Shown: positions 18,079 through 27,392, numbered from the stretch's first letter. The stretch: 64,000 nt of DNA from JANLQX01 sp031418775 (GCA_031418775.1 JANOJN010000016.1:1-64000), one strand, 5' to 3'. Program-made: numbers and translations. Notes: generated from the letters alone by a model not told the origin.

Positions 18079-18573
18079 CTAGTGCGAAGCGGAGGTGGGT
18101 GTATCCGATGTCTCGCCGATGCGATCGAGTCGCGCGACGAAGCCGACGTAGCCCCACACCATCTGCGCGCCGTCGCGTCGCCGAGTGACCTCGATCGGGA
18201 TGCCGACAGGCCGGAGCACGTGCACGCCGTTCTCGTAGGTAGCGACGACGTTTATAGGCGTCGTGAAGTCCCGCTCGGCGACGTCGTTCACCCCGTTCTC
18301 GGCGGTGCCGTCGCAGCGCATGTCGTGGATGACTCCGCCGCCGGTGATGACGATCCGCTCACGCGCCTGCTCGATACGTTGCACATGTCCGATGACGGGA
18401 TGCGCTGGTTGCGCTGCGCCGTTGACCTCCGCCGACACGACCTTCCAGAGTCCGCGGAGGTCCGGAGCGCCGGCCACAAGGAGCTCGTCGCAACCGGCGA
18501 GGATCTCCGCGGGGAACTCCGCCCCGTACCCGCCAGGAGGGGTGTGTGCGACGGGAATGGTTGCGACGGACAT
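18079..18573 (-). CDS. Conserved-looking hypothetical, lipocalin-like
   Basis: 164 residues, no signal peptide or membrane helix. The segment DLRGLWKVVSAEVNG and the run of predicted beta-strands through VVATYENGVHVLRPVG suggest a small lipocalin-like barrel, but I do not recognise a named family. A TACGAT box lies 6 nt before the ATG, so it is probably the leaderless first gene of a two-gene operon with the DinB-like protein. Confidence 0.6.
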   Translation of the reverse strand: MSVATIPVAHTPPGGYGAEFPAEILAGCDELLVAGAPDLRGLWKVVSAEVNGAAQPAHPVIGHVQRIEQARERIVITGGGVIHDMRCDGTAENGVNDVAERDFTTPINVVATYENGVHVLRPVGIPIEVTRRRDGAQMVWGYVGFVARLDRIGETSDTPTSASH

Positions 18574-18579
18574 GTACGC

Positions 18580-18585
18580 ATCGTA
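18580..18585 (-). promoter_or_regulatory. -10 hexamer TACGAT
   Basis: TACGAT (minus strand) lies 6 nt before the ATG at 18573. It marks a probable leaderless transcript for the 18079-18573/DinB pair. Confidence 0.5.
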
Positions 18586-18804
18586 GGGAGACCGATGTCG
18601 CCGGATGCAATTGCCTTGGGTTGCTGGCCCTTTTCAGCTCGTGACGTCGCCATCGACGGCGATGTCGACGAACTCGGGTCTCGATTCCTGCCGCTTCGCG
18701 CCGGGGGTTCGGTGCAACACGATGAGCATGGATCTCCGCGGGATCGGCGCCGCTCTGCTGGGCACCGGAGTCGGCGCTCCGATGGATTGTCCTACCACCT
18801 GTAC

Positions 18805-18810
18805 TACCGT
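18805..18810 (+). promoter_or_regulatory. -10 hexamer TACCGT of a toxin-antitoxin pair
   Basis: TACCGT lies 7 nt before the GTG at 18818. It decides the short antitoxin start against longer in-frame options. Confidence 0.5.
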
Positions 18811-18817
18811 TGTTCGT

Positions 18818-19078
18818 GTGGCCCGACGACAGAAGCGATCGATTTCACTCCCTTCCGACCTGGCCGACGCCATCGACACGGCAGCGACTGCGGCTGGCAC
18901 AACCGTCAGTGCGTGGATGGCTGAGACCGCCTCCCACCGCCTCCGTCTCGACGCTGGTCGACGCGGGGTCGCCGAATGGGAACATCAGCATGGCGCTCTC
19001 AGCCCGGATGAGATCGCTGACGGCCTCGCGCGAGCGAGAGCGATGCTCCGACGACCGTCATCCCGGAAGACCGCCTGA
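18818..19078 (+). CDS. Ribbon-helix-helix-like antitoxin
   Basis: 86 residues from GTG 18818. The N-terminus RRQKRSISLPSDLADAIDTA followed by GTTVSAWMAETASHRL fits a ribbon-helix-helix DNA-binding fold, with a C-terminal tail free to cover a toxin. The stop codon directly abuts the PIN gene's ATG with no gap. A TACCGT box supports the start. Upstream in-frame codons back to 18605 have no conserved look. Confidence 0.75.
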   Translation: MARRQKRSISLPSDLADAIDTAATAAGTTVSAWMAETASHRLRLDAGRRGVAEWEHQHGALSPDEIADGLARARAMLRRPSSRKTA

Positions 19079-19462
19079 ATGACCGGGGTCACCTATGACA
19101 CGGGCGCGCTCATTGCGGCCGACCGAAACGACCGACGAATGTGGGCACTCCACGCTGGCTTCCTCGCCCTCGAGATCTCCCCTACGGTGCCGACCCCGGT
19201 ACTTGCCGAAGCATGGCGCGGCGGACCGCGCCAGGCCAGCCTCGCTCGCTTCCTGGCCCTCTGCACCACCGAACCACTCACCGACGCCCAGGCGAAAGCA
19301 GTCGGCGCGCTCGCAGCGCGCGTCGGCCACGATGACATCGTTGACGTGACTGTTGTTGAGGGCGCGATCCGCCGCCGCGACTCTGTCGTCACCTCCAATC
19401 CTTCCCACATCCGCACGATCGCCGACGGGGCGCGTGTCAAGCTGGCCATCGAGACCGTTTGA
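19079..19462 (+). CDS. PIN-domain toxin
   Basis: 127-residue PIN protein. Acidic residues expected in the pocket are visible: D7 in VTYDTGALIAADR, the glutamate of PTPVLAEAWRG, the aspartates of GHDDIVDVTVVEGA, and the C-terminal SVVTSNPSHIRTIAD, where an Asn replaces the frequent Asp. It is coupled to the antitoxin immediately upstream. The type differs from the Phd-paired VapC at 3942, so the two modules are not recent duplicates. Confidence 0.82.
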   Translation: MTGVTYDTGALIAADRNDRRMWALHAGFLALEISPTVPTPVLAEAWRGGPRQASLARFLALCTTEPLTDAQAKAVGALAARVGHDDIVDVTVVEGAIRRRDSVVTSNPSHIRTIADGARVKLAIETV

Positions 19463-19513
19463 ACGTTTGAGGTCTTCTGCCGTTCTTCTACCTGAATCCC
19501 GGTCGTCCCGCCA

Positions 19514-20515
19514 TCACGTCCGACGTCTGGCGTGCACTCCCCGTGGGGCCCGCAGATCGGCGATCCCGGTGAAGTTCGGGAACTTCGACATCGCCGCCCA
19601 AAGATGGTCGCCGTAGGTGAAGGGTTCGAACGTCGTCGAGCCCTCGAGCGGCAGCGGCTCGATCACCGCATCGGCGTGCGGTTCATAGAAGAACGGGATG
19701 GAGAACCGCGTGGATCCATGGCTGATGACGCGGTGCGGAGTCGCTCGAAACCGCCCCTCCGTCCAGCGTTCAAGCAGCCCGCCGAAGTTCACCGCGAGGT
19801 GTCCGTCGACCGGGGGAACCTCGACCCATTCGCCACTGCGGAGCTTCACGGCAAGCCCGGCCACGCCGTGCTGGCAGAGCAGCGTGACGAAGCCGGAGTC
19901 GACGTGTTCGCCGCGCCTCGGCGTGTCTGGCTCGCCTGCCGAATCGAAGGCGGGATCGACGGGCGGCAGTTCGTAGCGCATGAGACGCAGCGTGGAGATG
20001 CCCCCGGTGAATGCTTCATCGAAGTGGTGCTCGTCGACGCCTACGCAGCGGGCCACCGAGCGCATGATCGCGGCGCCGAGTCGTTCCATGGCGAGGTAGT
20101 ACGCGGCGACGGTCTCGCGCCACCGGGGGAGCTCCGACGGCCGGGGAAGCGGGGTCGAACCGAGCAGCGGATCATCGTCGGACACAGCCCAACCCGGTCG
20201 GTCCGGGACCACGTCGGGGCCCAGGTCGTAGATGTCGACGCCGACATCGGACGAGCGGGGGTTCCAGCCCCGGTACACGTTGGTGTTCGACGGTTCGTAG
20301 TAGTTCCGCCACAGCGCATGCTGGCTGGCCTCGGGCAGGGCGAAGACCGCCAGCATCGCGTCTCGAGTCCATAGGGCGGTCGGAACAAGTTCGCTAGGAC
20401 CGGCGATGGTCAGAACCCCCGATTCGCCCGCGGCGTCGGCGATCGCACGGTCGACATCGTCGCGGTCCGGGCCCGGAGGACCGAACAGCGACGCGACATC
20501 GATCAGCGGGACCAC
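19514..20515 (-). CDS. 2-oxoglutarate/Fe(II) oxygenase, isopenicillin N synthase-like
   Basis: 333-residue non-haem iron enzyme. The iron triad is H204 and D206 in GEHVDSGFVTLL plus H261 in RATPHRVISHG. R270 and S272 in RFSIPFFYEP are the usual 2-oxoglutarate-binding pair. It has an N-terminal DIOX_N-like part (PLIDVASLF). The start GTG 20515 has TAGGGT 6 nt upstream. The substrate is unknown; homologues act on small acids, amino acids or ethylene-type precursors. Confidence 0.88.
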   Translation of the reverse strand: MVPLIDVASLFGPPGPDRDDVDRAIADAAGESGVLTIAGPSELVPTALWTRDAMLAVFALPEASQHALWRNYYEPSNTNVYRGWNPRSSDVGVDIYDLGPDVVPDRPGWAVSDDDPLLGSTPLPRPSELPRWRETVAAYYLAMERLGAAIMRSVARCVGVDEHHFDEAFTGGISTLRLMRYELPPVDPAFDSAGEPDTPRRGEHVDSGFVTLLCQHGVAGLAVKLRSGEWVEVPPVDGHLAVNFGGLLERWTEGRFRATPHRVISHGSTRFSIPFFYEPHADAVIEPLPLEGSTTFEPFTYGDHLWAAMSKFPNFTGIADLRAPRGVHARRRT

Positions 20516-20521
20516 GGCCCG

Positions 20522-20527
20522 ACCCTA
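20522..20527 (-). promoter_or_regulatory. -10 hexamer TAGGGT
   Basis: TAGGGT on the minus strand lies 6 nt before the GTG of the 2OG-Fe oxygenase. Confidence 0.5.
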
Positions 20528-20604
20528 TCCGCGCACTCGCGGGCGATCGGCCCGGGTCGGGCGGCGCGGCCGGTGCGCGCCCACGACCCGGCCTGCCGGG
20601 AGTA

Positions 20605-20811
20605 CTACTTGCTGAGCGCGGTGATCGCCTGGGCCCAGAGCACGTACTTGTTGGTGGCCAGGTCACCGACCGTTTTGATGCCGAGAGCTGCGGCGAGCGC
20701 CTTGGCATCGGCCTCGGAAATGCCGGCAAGGGCGTCGACGGGAGCATTGACGAGCTCAGCGAATTCCTTCTGCTCGTATGCCTTGTCGAGAAACTTTGCG
20801 ATGTCAGCCAT
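20605..20811 (-). CDS. Small helical protein, helix-hairpin-helix-like
   Basis: 68 residues, acidic, all-helical in appearance. It contains LAGISEADAKALAAALGIKT and VGDLATNKYVLWAQAITALS, which look like a helix-hairpin-helix repeat as in DUF4332-type proteins. The ATG at 20811 has GAAGGAG about 7 nt upstream, a strong ribosome site. No partner is obvious; it lies between the oxygenase and the divergent DUF2071 gene. Function unknown. Confidence 0.75.
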   Translation of the reverse strand: MADIAKFLDKAYEQKEFAELVNAPVDALAGISEADAKALAAALGIKTVGDLATNKYVLWAQAITALSK

Positions 20812-20946
20812 GGGGGTCTCCTTCGTCCGGTCCGACGTGCTGTCGGTCAACTTCGGGTCTACCAGGTCAGCGCACCGGTTTGGGTGGATCGACCCGCTAC
20901 GGACGCAAGGAATCTCGTGCGGCCGGGGACCGGCGAGGATGGGTAC

Positions 20947-21699
20947 GTGGAAATCGAAGCGGTGACCCAGGCCGTGGGGCGGCCGGTGCGTCGCCCGGTG
21001 ATGTTGCAAGGTTGGTTCGATCTGACATCGATCCATTGGCGCTATGAGCCCTCGGTCGTCCAGGAGCTCCTTCCCGACGGCTTCACGGTGGACACCTTCG
21101 ACGGCTCGGCGTGGGTTGGGTTGATCCCCTTCCATATGCGTCGGATCCGGTTACCCTTTGGCCCCAGGGGTGGCATTGCCGCCGGGCGCTGGTCCACATT
21201 TCCCGAGACGAACGTGCGGACCTACATCGTCGACCGTCGGGGGCGCCGGGGTGTCTGGTTCTGCAGTCTCGACATCACCCGTCTCGCTCCGACGCTCGTT
21301 GCGCGGGTTGCCTATGGCCTCCCGTACTGCTGGTCGTCGATGACAATCGGCCATCCGAGTACCGACGTCGTCGAGTACACCTCGGTTCGTCGTTGGCCTG
21401 GGCGTGCTCGCGGAGCGACCGCCGACGTCACCGTGCGCATCGGTGAACGGCTCGATGCCGTGGGCGAAGACTCGCTCGAGGCGTTCCTGTCCGCGCGTTG
21501 GGCGCTTGGCTCGACCTTTCTCGGGCGCCGTCTGTGGGCAGAGGTCGACCATGCCCCGTGGCAGCTCCACCGCGCCGAACTCCTGCATCTCGATCAGTCG
21601 GTGATCGCCGCGGCCGGTCTGCCGGTGCCGATCGGGGAGCCAGCGGTGTTGTGGTCCCCCGGGGTCGAGGTTCGGATCGGCCGTCCCCGGTTCGACTGA
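20947..21699 (+). CDS. DUF2071 (YqjF-like) protein
   Basis: About 250 residues. The pattern WFDLTSIHWRYEPSVVQELL, GSAWVGLIPFHMRRIRLP and FPETNVRTYI is typical of the DUF2071 family, a lipid- or cofactor-binding-like beta fold of unknown function. GTG 20947 is favoured over codons further upstream because the family motif begins soon after it and GAGGA precedes it. It probably reads toward the acyl-CoA synthetase gene. Confidence 0.85.
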   Translation: MEIEAVTQAVGRPVRRPVMLQGWFDLTSIHWRYEPSVVQELLPDGFTVDTFDGSAWVGLIPFHMRRIRLPFGPRGGIAAGRWSTFPETNVRTYIVDRRGRRGVWFCSLDITRLAPTLVARVAYGLPYCWSSMTIGHPSTDVVEYTSVRRWPGRARGATADVTVRIGERLDAVGEDSLEAFLSARWALGSTFLGRRLWAEVDHAPWQLHRAELLHLDQSVIAAAGLPVPIGEPAVLWSPGVEVRIGRPRFD

Positions 21700-21734
21700 T
21701 CGGTCGGTCCCTCGCTCGGAGATGAGGTCGGGGG

Positions 21735-23723
21735 GTGACAGGATCGCCGACGATGGAATCCTCGAACGAGCCGACCGACCACCCCCTCTGGACGCCCACC
21801 CCGGAACGGGTGGTGGCGGCGAACCTCACACGCTTCGCGGCCTCTGCGGGGCACCTCGGTGCGTCGTACGAGGAAGTGCATCGGTGGTCGATCGACGAGC
21901 CGGACGAGTTCTGGCAGGCCATCTGGGACTTCACCGGCGTCGTCGGCTACCCGGGCGATACGGTCCTCGAACGGGGCGAGTCGATGCGGTTCGATCGATA
22001 CTTCCCCGGCGCCTCTCTCAGCATCGTCGACACGTTCCTGCGATGGCGGGGAGACGACGAGGCGATCGTGGCGATCGACGAACGAGGGATCCGCCGGGCC
22101 ATCTCCCGTGACGAGCTCCGCGAACTGGTTGCCGCTGCTGCGGCGGCCCTGAAGGGCGACGGGGTAGGTGTCGGCGATCGGGTCGCCGCATGGATGCCCA
22201 ACGTCCCGGAAACGATCATCGTGATGTTGGCCGCGGCGTCGATCGGCGCAGTGTTCTCGTCGACGTCGCCGGACTTCGGCGCGTCCGGGGTGATCGACCG
22301 CTTCGGGCAGATCGAGCCCACGGTCCTGGTCGCCTGCGACGGCTATCTCTACGGAGGCAAGCGGTTCGAAGTCACCGATCGGCTCTCGGAGATCGTACGC
22401 GCGCTTCCGACCTTGCGGAGGGTCGTTGTCTACCCTCATCTCGGGGATGTCGCGGTACCACCAGAAGCGGTCACGTTCGGCGAATGGATCGGTCCCCACG
22501 CGGGAGCGGCACTCGAACCGGTGGCGCTTCCCTTCGACCATCCCTGGTATGTGCTGTACTCGTCGGGAACCACCGGTAAGCCGAAGTGCATCGTGCACCG
22601 CGCCGGAGGCGTTCTCCTCAAGCACCTGACGGAGCACCAACTGCTCTGCGATGTTCGCCCGGGCAACCGCGTCCTGTATTTCACGACCGCCGGGTGGATG
22701 ATGTGGAACTGGCTGGCGTCCGTGCTGGCAAGTGGCGCCACCGCGGTGCTCTACGACGGTTCGCCGTTCCATCCGGATGGCGACGTGCTCTTCGGCATCG
22801 CCGAGTCGGAGCGCTTGACGCTCCTCGGCGTCTCGGCGAAGTTCATCTACTCGTGCGCCAAGGCCGGACTCGACCCGTCGGCGGATCATCGGTTGGAGCA
22901 CCTCCGCACGGTCTGCTCCACCGGCTCACCGCTGTCGCCCGACGGTTTCCGCTACGTCTACGAGCACGTGAAGGCTGACGTCCACCTTGCGTCCATCTCG
23001 GGAGGCACGGATCTCTGCGGCTGCTTCGTCGGAGGCGACCCGACGGGTTCAGTCTGGGCTGGCGAGATCCAACGTCCGGCGCTCGGCATGGCCGTTGACG
23101 TCTGGGGGGCGCACGGGGAGTCCCTCCCGCCCGAGGGCGGTGCTGGTGAACTCGTATGCACACGTAGTTTCCCCTCGATGCCCCTCGGGTTCTGGAACGA
23201 CGACGACGGATCTCGCTATCGGGCGGCCTACTACGAACGTTTCGAGAACGTGTGGGCCCAGGGCGATTTCGCCTCCTGGACGCACCACGGCGGCATCGTC
23301 GTCCACGGCCGCTCCGACGCCACGCTCAACCCGGGAGGTGTCCGCATCGGAACAGCCGAGATCTACCGCGTGGTCGAGCAGCTCCCCGAGATCGCGGAGT
23401 CTCTCGTCTTCGGCCAGCAGTGGGAAGGCGATACGCGCATCGTGCTGCTCGTACGGTTGTCCGCCGACGTCACACTCGACGACGCCCTGCGCACCGAGAT
23501 CCGCGCCAGGATTCGTTCCGCCGCGACTCCCCGGCACGTTCCCGCGGTCATCGTTGCGGTGGAGGACCTTCCCCGGACTAGGTCGAACAAGCTCGTCGAA
23601 CTTGCCGTTGCCGACGTCGTCCACGGCCGTCCGGTGCGCAACACCGAGGCTCTCGCCAACCCCGAGGCGCTCGATGCCATCGCCGCCCTGCCGGAGCTCC
23701 AGCGGGCGGTTTCCTCGACGTGA
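21735..23723 (+). CDS. Acetoacetyl-CoA synthetase
   Basis: ATP-dependent ligase (ANL superfamily) activating acetoacetate to acetoacetyl-CoA in the cytoplasm, for ketone body or polyhydroxyalkanoate and leucine metabolism. The 662 residues match the family length. The AMP-binding P-loop YSSGTTGKPK is near residue 276, and TTAGWMMWNWL is typical of this enzyme rather than acetyl-CoA synthetase. The C-terminal lysine lies in RTRSNKLVELAV. Starts GTG 21735 and ATG 21753 are both possible. Confidence 0.9.
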   Translation: MTGSPTMESSNEPTDHPLWTPTPERVVAANLTRFAASAGHLGASYEEVHRWSIDEPDEFWQAIWDFTGVVGYPGDTVLERGESMRFDRYFPGASLSIVDTFLRWRGDDEAIVAIDERGIRRAISRDELRELVAAAAAALKGDGVGVGDRVAAWMPNVPETIIVMLAAASIGAVFSSTSPDFGASGVIDRFGQIEPTVLVACDGYLYGGKRFEVTDRLSEIVRALPTLRRVVVYPHLGDVAVPPEAVTFGEWIGPHAGAALEPVALPFDHPWYVLYSSGTTGKPKCIVHRAGGVLLKHLTEHQLLCDVRPGNRVLYFTTAGWMMWNWLASVLASGATAVLYDGSPFHPDGDVLFGIAESERLTLLGVSAKFIYSCAKAGLDPSADHRLEHLRTVCSTGSPLSPDGFRYVYEHVKADVHLASISGGTDLCGCFVGGDPTGSVWAGEIQRPALGMAVDVWGAHGESLPPEGGAGELVCTRSFPSMPLGFWNDDDGSRYRAAYYERFENVWAQGDFASWTHHGGIVVHGRSDATLNPGGVRIGTAEIYRVVEQLPEIAESLVFGQQWEGDTRIVLLVRLSADVTLDDALRTEIRARIRSAATPRHVPAVIVAVEDLPRTRSNKLVELAVADVVHGRPVRNTEALANPEALDAIAALPELQRAVSST

Positions 23724-23936
23724 CCGTCGGTTGCCGAGGTGCCGCCGTCCTGTGTGCACGACGCCGACGTCGAGTTTGTTGAACGCTGGGCGTGGGCGGC
23801 GAACCGGCCGGCCGCCTGCTGAGCGGTGATACATCAGAGTTCGCAACCCATCCGGTAGTGTCGCGATCGGTCGACGGAACGAAGAACCGGTCATGACGCG
23901 TGGTGTCAACCGACCGGGTACCTCCAAGAGGAACTG

Positions 23937-24653
23937 ATGTCTGCTCCCAAACCCGTGGACGAGGCGAGTCGGCTCGAAGCCCTGCGCTATTACGACATTC
24001 TCGATTCGGCTCCTGACGCTGCGTTCGACGACATCACCCGTCTTGCCGCCTACATCTGCGACACCCCGATCGCGCTGGTGTCATTCGTCGACGAGGAACG
24101 GCAGTGGTTCAAGGCGCGGGTCGGGCTCGACGTCTTGGAGACCGATCGCTGTTTGTCGATGTGCGCCTGGGCGATCCTCGACGAAGAGTTGTTCGAGGTC
24201 GCCGACACCCGGCTCGACGATCGGTTCGTGGACAACGGCCTCGTCATCGGCGAACCGTTCATCCGTTTCTACGCAGGAGTGCCGCTGCGTTCGGCAGAGG
24301 GAATGAACCTCGGGACACTGTGCGTGATCGACCGAGTGCCCCGGAACCTGTCGGATTCGCAGCGCAGCGCATTGCGGGCCCTGGGGAACCAGGTCAGCCG
24401 ACTTCTCGAAGGAACGGTCGTGCGTCGATTGCTCGCCGAGTCATTGGCCACCTTCGATGTGTTCGACCGCTCGTTCCCCTCGTGCGTGATGTGCGGCGAC
24501 GTCGTGCTCCGCGAGTCCCAGATGTCGCTGCGCGACTTCGTGAGCGAGCACACCTCAGCGCGCTTCCACGACACGGTCTGCCGAACGTGTCCGCCGACCT
24601 ACGACCCCGAGCCTTCGGTGTCGATCGAAGCCTTTCTCGAGGCCAATCCGTAG
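23937..24653 (+). CDS. GAF-domain protein with C-terminal four-cysteine module
   Basis: 238 residues. Residues 1-160 form a GAF domain of the type at the front of many sensor kinases (SRLEALRYYDILDSAPDAAF, NLGTLCVIDRVPR). Instead of a kinase or cyclase, the chain ends in a short tail with CVMCGD near residue 183 and CRTCPP near 218, a likely zinc-binding pair. AGAGGAA lies 6 nt before the ATG. It may sense redox or a small ligand and pass the signal by protein contact; this is inference. The 213 nt upstream hold no gene. Confidence 0.8.
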   Translation: MSAPKPVDEASRLEALRYYDILDSAPDAAFDDITRLAAYICDTPIALVSFVDEERQWFKARVGLDVLETDRCLSMCAWAILDEELFEVADTRLDDRFVDNGLVIGEPFIRFYAGVPLRSAEGMNLGTLCVIDRVPRNLSDSQRSALRALGNQVSRLLEGTVVRRLLAESLATFDVFDRSFPSCVMCGDVVLRESQMSLRDFVSEHTSARFHDTVCRTCPPTYDPEPSVSIEAFLEANP

Positions 24654-24707
24654 GTGGGCCAACGTCACCGGTGCATCGGCGATCGGAGCACCGGCAGAGA
24701 AGACCGG

Positions 24708-25784
24708 TCAGCCGAGGGTGTTCGTGTTCCCAAGCTCGGCGAACGCCTGCTCCAGTCGGGCCACGAAGCTCACCTCGGCTGCGCGCAGCCAGACGCGCGG
24801 GTCGTAGAACTTCTTGTTGGGCGAATCGGGACCGGTCGGGTTGCCGAGCTGACCCTGCAGGTAGTCGTGCTTGTCGATGTCGAACTGGCGGATGCCGTCC
24901 CACAGGGCCCACTGCAGGTCGGTGTCGATGTTCATCTTGATGACGCCGTAGCTGATGGCTTCGGCGATCTCTGCCGCCGATGATCCGGAGCCGCCGTGGA
25001 ACACGAAGTTCACCGGGTTCGGACCGGTCGAGAATTTCTGGGCGATGTAGGCCTGGGCATCGCGCAGGATGGTCGGGGTGAGCTTCACGTTGCCCGGCTT
25101 GTAGACGCCGTGCACGTTGCCGAAGGCCGCAGCGATGGTGAACCGGTCGCTCACGTTCATCAGGCGTTCGTAGGCGTAGGCGACCTCCTCGGGCTTCGAA
25201 TAGAGGTCGGCCTGGTCCTTGTCGGAGTTGTCGACCCCGTCCTCCTCGCCTCCGGTGATGCCGAGCTCGATTTCGAGCGTCATGCCCATCTTCGACATGC
25301 GCTCGAGGTACTTCACACAGATGTCAAGGTTCTCGGCGATCGGCTCCTCGGAGAGATCGAGCATGTGGGAGCTGTAGAGCGGCTTCCCGGTGGCCTTGAA
25401 GTGCGCTTCGCCGGCGTCGAGCGCGCCGTCGATCCAACCGAGCTTGTCCTTCGCGCAATGGTCGGTGTGAAGGATGACGCGGGCACCGTAGGCCTCCGCC
25501 AGCGTGTGCACCGCCTGGGCGCCGACGATCGATCCGAGCACGGACGCCCGGTCGCCCTTCACGCCGATCCCTTTGCCGGCCACGAACGCTCCGCCGCCAT
25601 GCGAGAACTGGATGATGACGGGCGCATTGGCCTTCGCCGCAGTCTCCATCACCGCGTTGACGGTGTTGGAACCCGTGCAGTTTGCCGCGGGAAGGGCGAA
25701 ATGGTTGGCCTTCGCCAACGCAAAGATCTGGGAAACGGCGTCCCCGGTCAGGACGCCGGCAGGGAATTGGTCTGAGAGGCTCAC
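24708..25784 (-). CDS. fbaA: Fructose-bisphosphate aldolase, class II
   Basis: Zinc aldolase cleaving fructose-1,6-bisphosphate in glycolysis and gluconeogenesis. 358 residues, as in the E. coli FbaA type. Zinc and active-site segments visible include HTDHCAKDKLGW, EIELGITGGEEDG, NVHGVYKPGNVKL and VFHGGSGSS. The start is GTG 25784, with a TAGCCT box 7 nt upstream. It diverges from the sulfatase gene with only 17 nt between the two starts. Confidence 0.95.
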   Translation of the reverse strand: MSLSDQFPAGVLTGDAVSQIFALAKANHFALPAANCTGSNTVNAVMETAAKANAPVIIQFSHGGGAFVAGKGIGVKGDRASVLGSIVGAQAVHTLAEAYGARVILHTDHCAKDKLGWIDGALDAGEAHFKATGKPLYSSHMLDLSEEPIAENLDICVKYLERMSKMGMTLEIELGITGGEEDGVDNSDKDQADLYSKPEEVAYAYERLMNVSDRFTIAAAFGNVHGVYKPGNVKLTPTILRDAQAYIAQKFSTGPNPVNFVFHGGSGSSAAEIAEAISYGVIKMNIDTDLQWALWDGIRQFDIDKHDYLQGQLGNPTGPDSPNKKFYDPRVWLRAAEVSFVARLEQAFAELGNTNTLG

Positions 25785-25791
25785 GCCGCCC

Positions 25792-25797
25792 AGGCTA
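25792..25797 (-). promoter_or_regulatory. -10 hexamer TAGCCT of fbaA
   Basis: TAGCCT on the minus strand is 7 nt before the fbaA GTG. The same bases overlap CAGGCT (25791-25796, plus strand), 5 nt before the divergent sulfatase ATG. Confidence 0.5.
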
Positions 25798-25801
25798 TGG
25801 C

Positions 25802-27260
25802 ATGCCCACCCATCAGCGGCCGAACATCGTCATCTTCATGGCGGACCAACTGCGTGCTGATGCACTCTCCCCTTTCGCTCCGGGTCGCAAGACGGCACAC
25901 ACCCCCGTGTTCGACGAATTGGCGTCGCGCTCGACGGTGATTCGAGGACGCGTTCGTGCAGCATCCGGTCTGCGGTCCCTCGCGTGTGTCGATGATGACG
26001 GGGTGGTACCCACATGTCCATGGGCATCGGACGTTGACCAACCTGCTCAAACCGTGGCAGCCCAACCTGCTCCGCCTGGCCAAGGACGCGGGGTACAACG
26101 TGTGCTTTGCCGGTCGGCGAGGTGACGTGTTCGCCCCGGGCGTGACTGAGGCATCGACGGACGTCTGCGGCTGGCTCGTCCGGCCGCGGCACGGCTTCTC
26201 CCGCTCGCCGTTCCCCGAGCACAGCCCGCAGTGGCACGCGATGTTCGTGGGTCGCCGCGATCACGACCCCGCCGACGGACCGGTCCTCGATTTCGACGAA
26301 GCATGCATCCGCACGGCCGAGCAGTGGCTCGCTGATTCGCCGGAGGGACCGTGGCTGCTCTTTGTCCCGCTGATCTTTCCCCATCCGCCTTTCGAGGTGG
26401 AAGATCCGTGGTTCTCGCTCCACACGGCGAACGACGTACCCGACCGCATTGCGCCCCAGACGAACAAGCCCGCGTTCCATGGTGCGCTCCGGGATGTCAA
26501 GCACTTCGAGGAACTCGAGCCGGGTCAGTGGGCGGGTATTCAGCGCACGTACTACGGAATGGTGTCGCGGGTCGATGACCAGCTCGGGCGGGTGTTGCGG
26601 GCCGTCGAGCGAACGGGCGCCTCCGAGAACACGGTGACCGTGTTCTGTTCCGACCACGGCGAGTTCGCCGGTGACTACGACCTGGTGGAGAAGTGGCCGA
26701 GCGGTCTCGATCGTTCGCTGACCAGAACCCCCTTGCTGATCCACGACCCGCGCGTTCCCGGTGGCGTCGTGCAGTCACCGGTCGAGCTGGTTGACATTCT
26801 TCCGACGTTGGCCGAGATCGGCGACATGACGGTCGGGCACACTCACTTCGGCCGTTCCCTCGTCGCGCTGCTCACCGACCCCTCCGACGCTCATCGGTCG
26901 TTCGCCGTCACCGAGGGCGGCTTCCGCCCGACCGACGTGGACCTCCTCGAGGAGCCGATTTCCGGTCCGTATGAGGCGAAGGCACGCCTGCAACGGGAAC
27001 GACCGGAACTCGTCGGCCTTGCGGTCGCCCTCCGAACGGCCACCCACACCTACGTACACCGGCAGGAGGAGTCGGGCGAACTCTACGACCGGGTGACCGA
27101 CCCCGACGAGATCGTCAACGTGATCGGCGACCCCGCACTCGCGGAGACTCGTCAATCGCTGGAACGGACCCTGACCCGCTGGCTGGTCGAGACAACTGAC
27201 GTCATCAACTGGGACCTCGACCCGCGGTTTCCCTCCGTGCCCGATGGCTACCGGACCTGA
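25802..27260 (+). pseudogene. Sulfatase gene interrupted by a one-base frameshift
   Basis: The first 46 codons from ATG 25802 read RPNIVIFMADQLRADALSPF, the metal-binding start of alkaline-phosphatase-superfamily sulfatases. One extra base (A at 25940) then breaks the frame. From 25941 the next frame continues FEDAFVQHPVCGPSRVSMMT, holding the C-x-P-S-R motif whose cysteine becomes formylglycine, and later FCSDHGEFAGDYDL. The repaired protein would be about 485 residues. As read, metal ligand and catalytic cysteine are in different frames, so no active enzyme is expected unless the base is a sequencing error. No signal peptide. Confidence 0.85.
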
Positions 27261-27392
27261 GCGGGTCCGTCGCCTTTGCGCCGGCGAGGAGCAACCTGTG
27301 GGAAGGACCGACTCCTGCACCGGACCGTGCCGCCGAGCGGCCATCATGGGCCGGGTGCTCCGGAGAGAGCGCCTCCGTCGAAAAGGACCGTC

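Noticed and set aside
16675..18924. 749-codon open frame across the VWA, DinB and antitoxin region
   Set aside because: It crosses genes on both strands, has low-complexity composition, and contains none of the motifs seen in the real frames.
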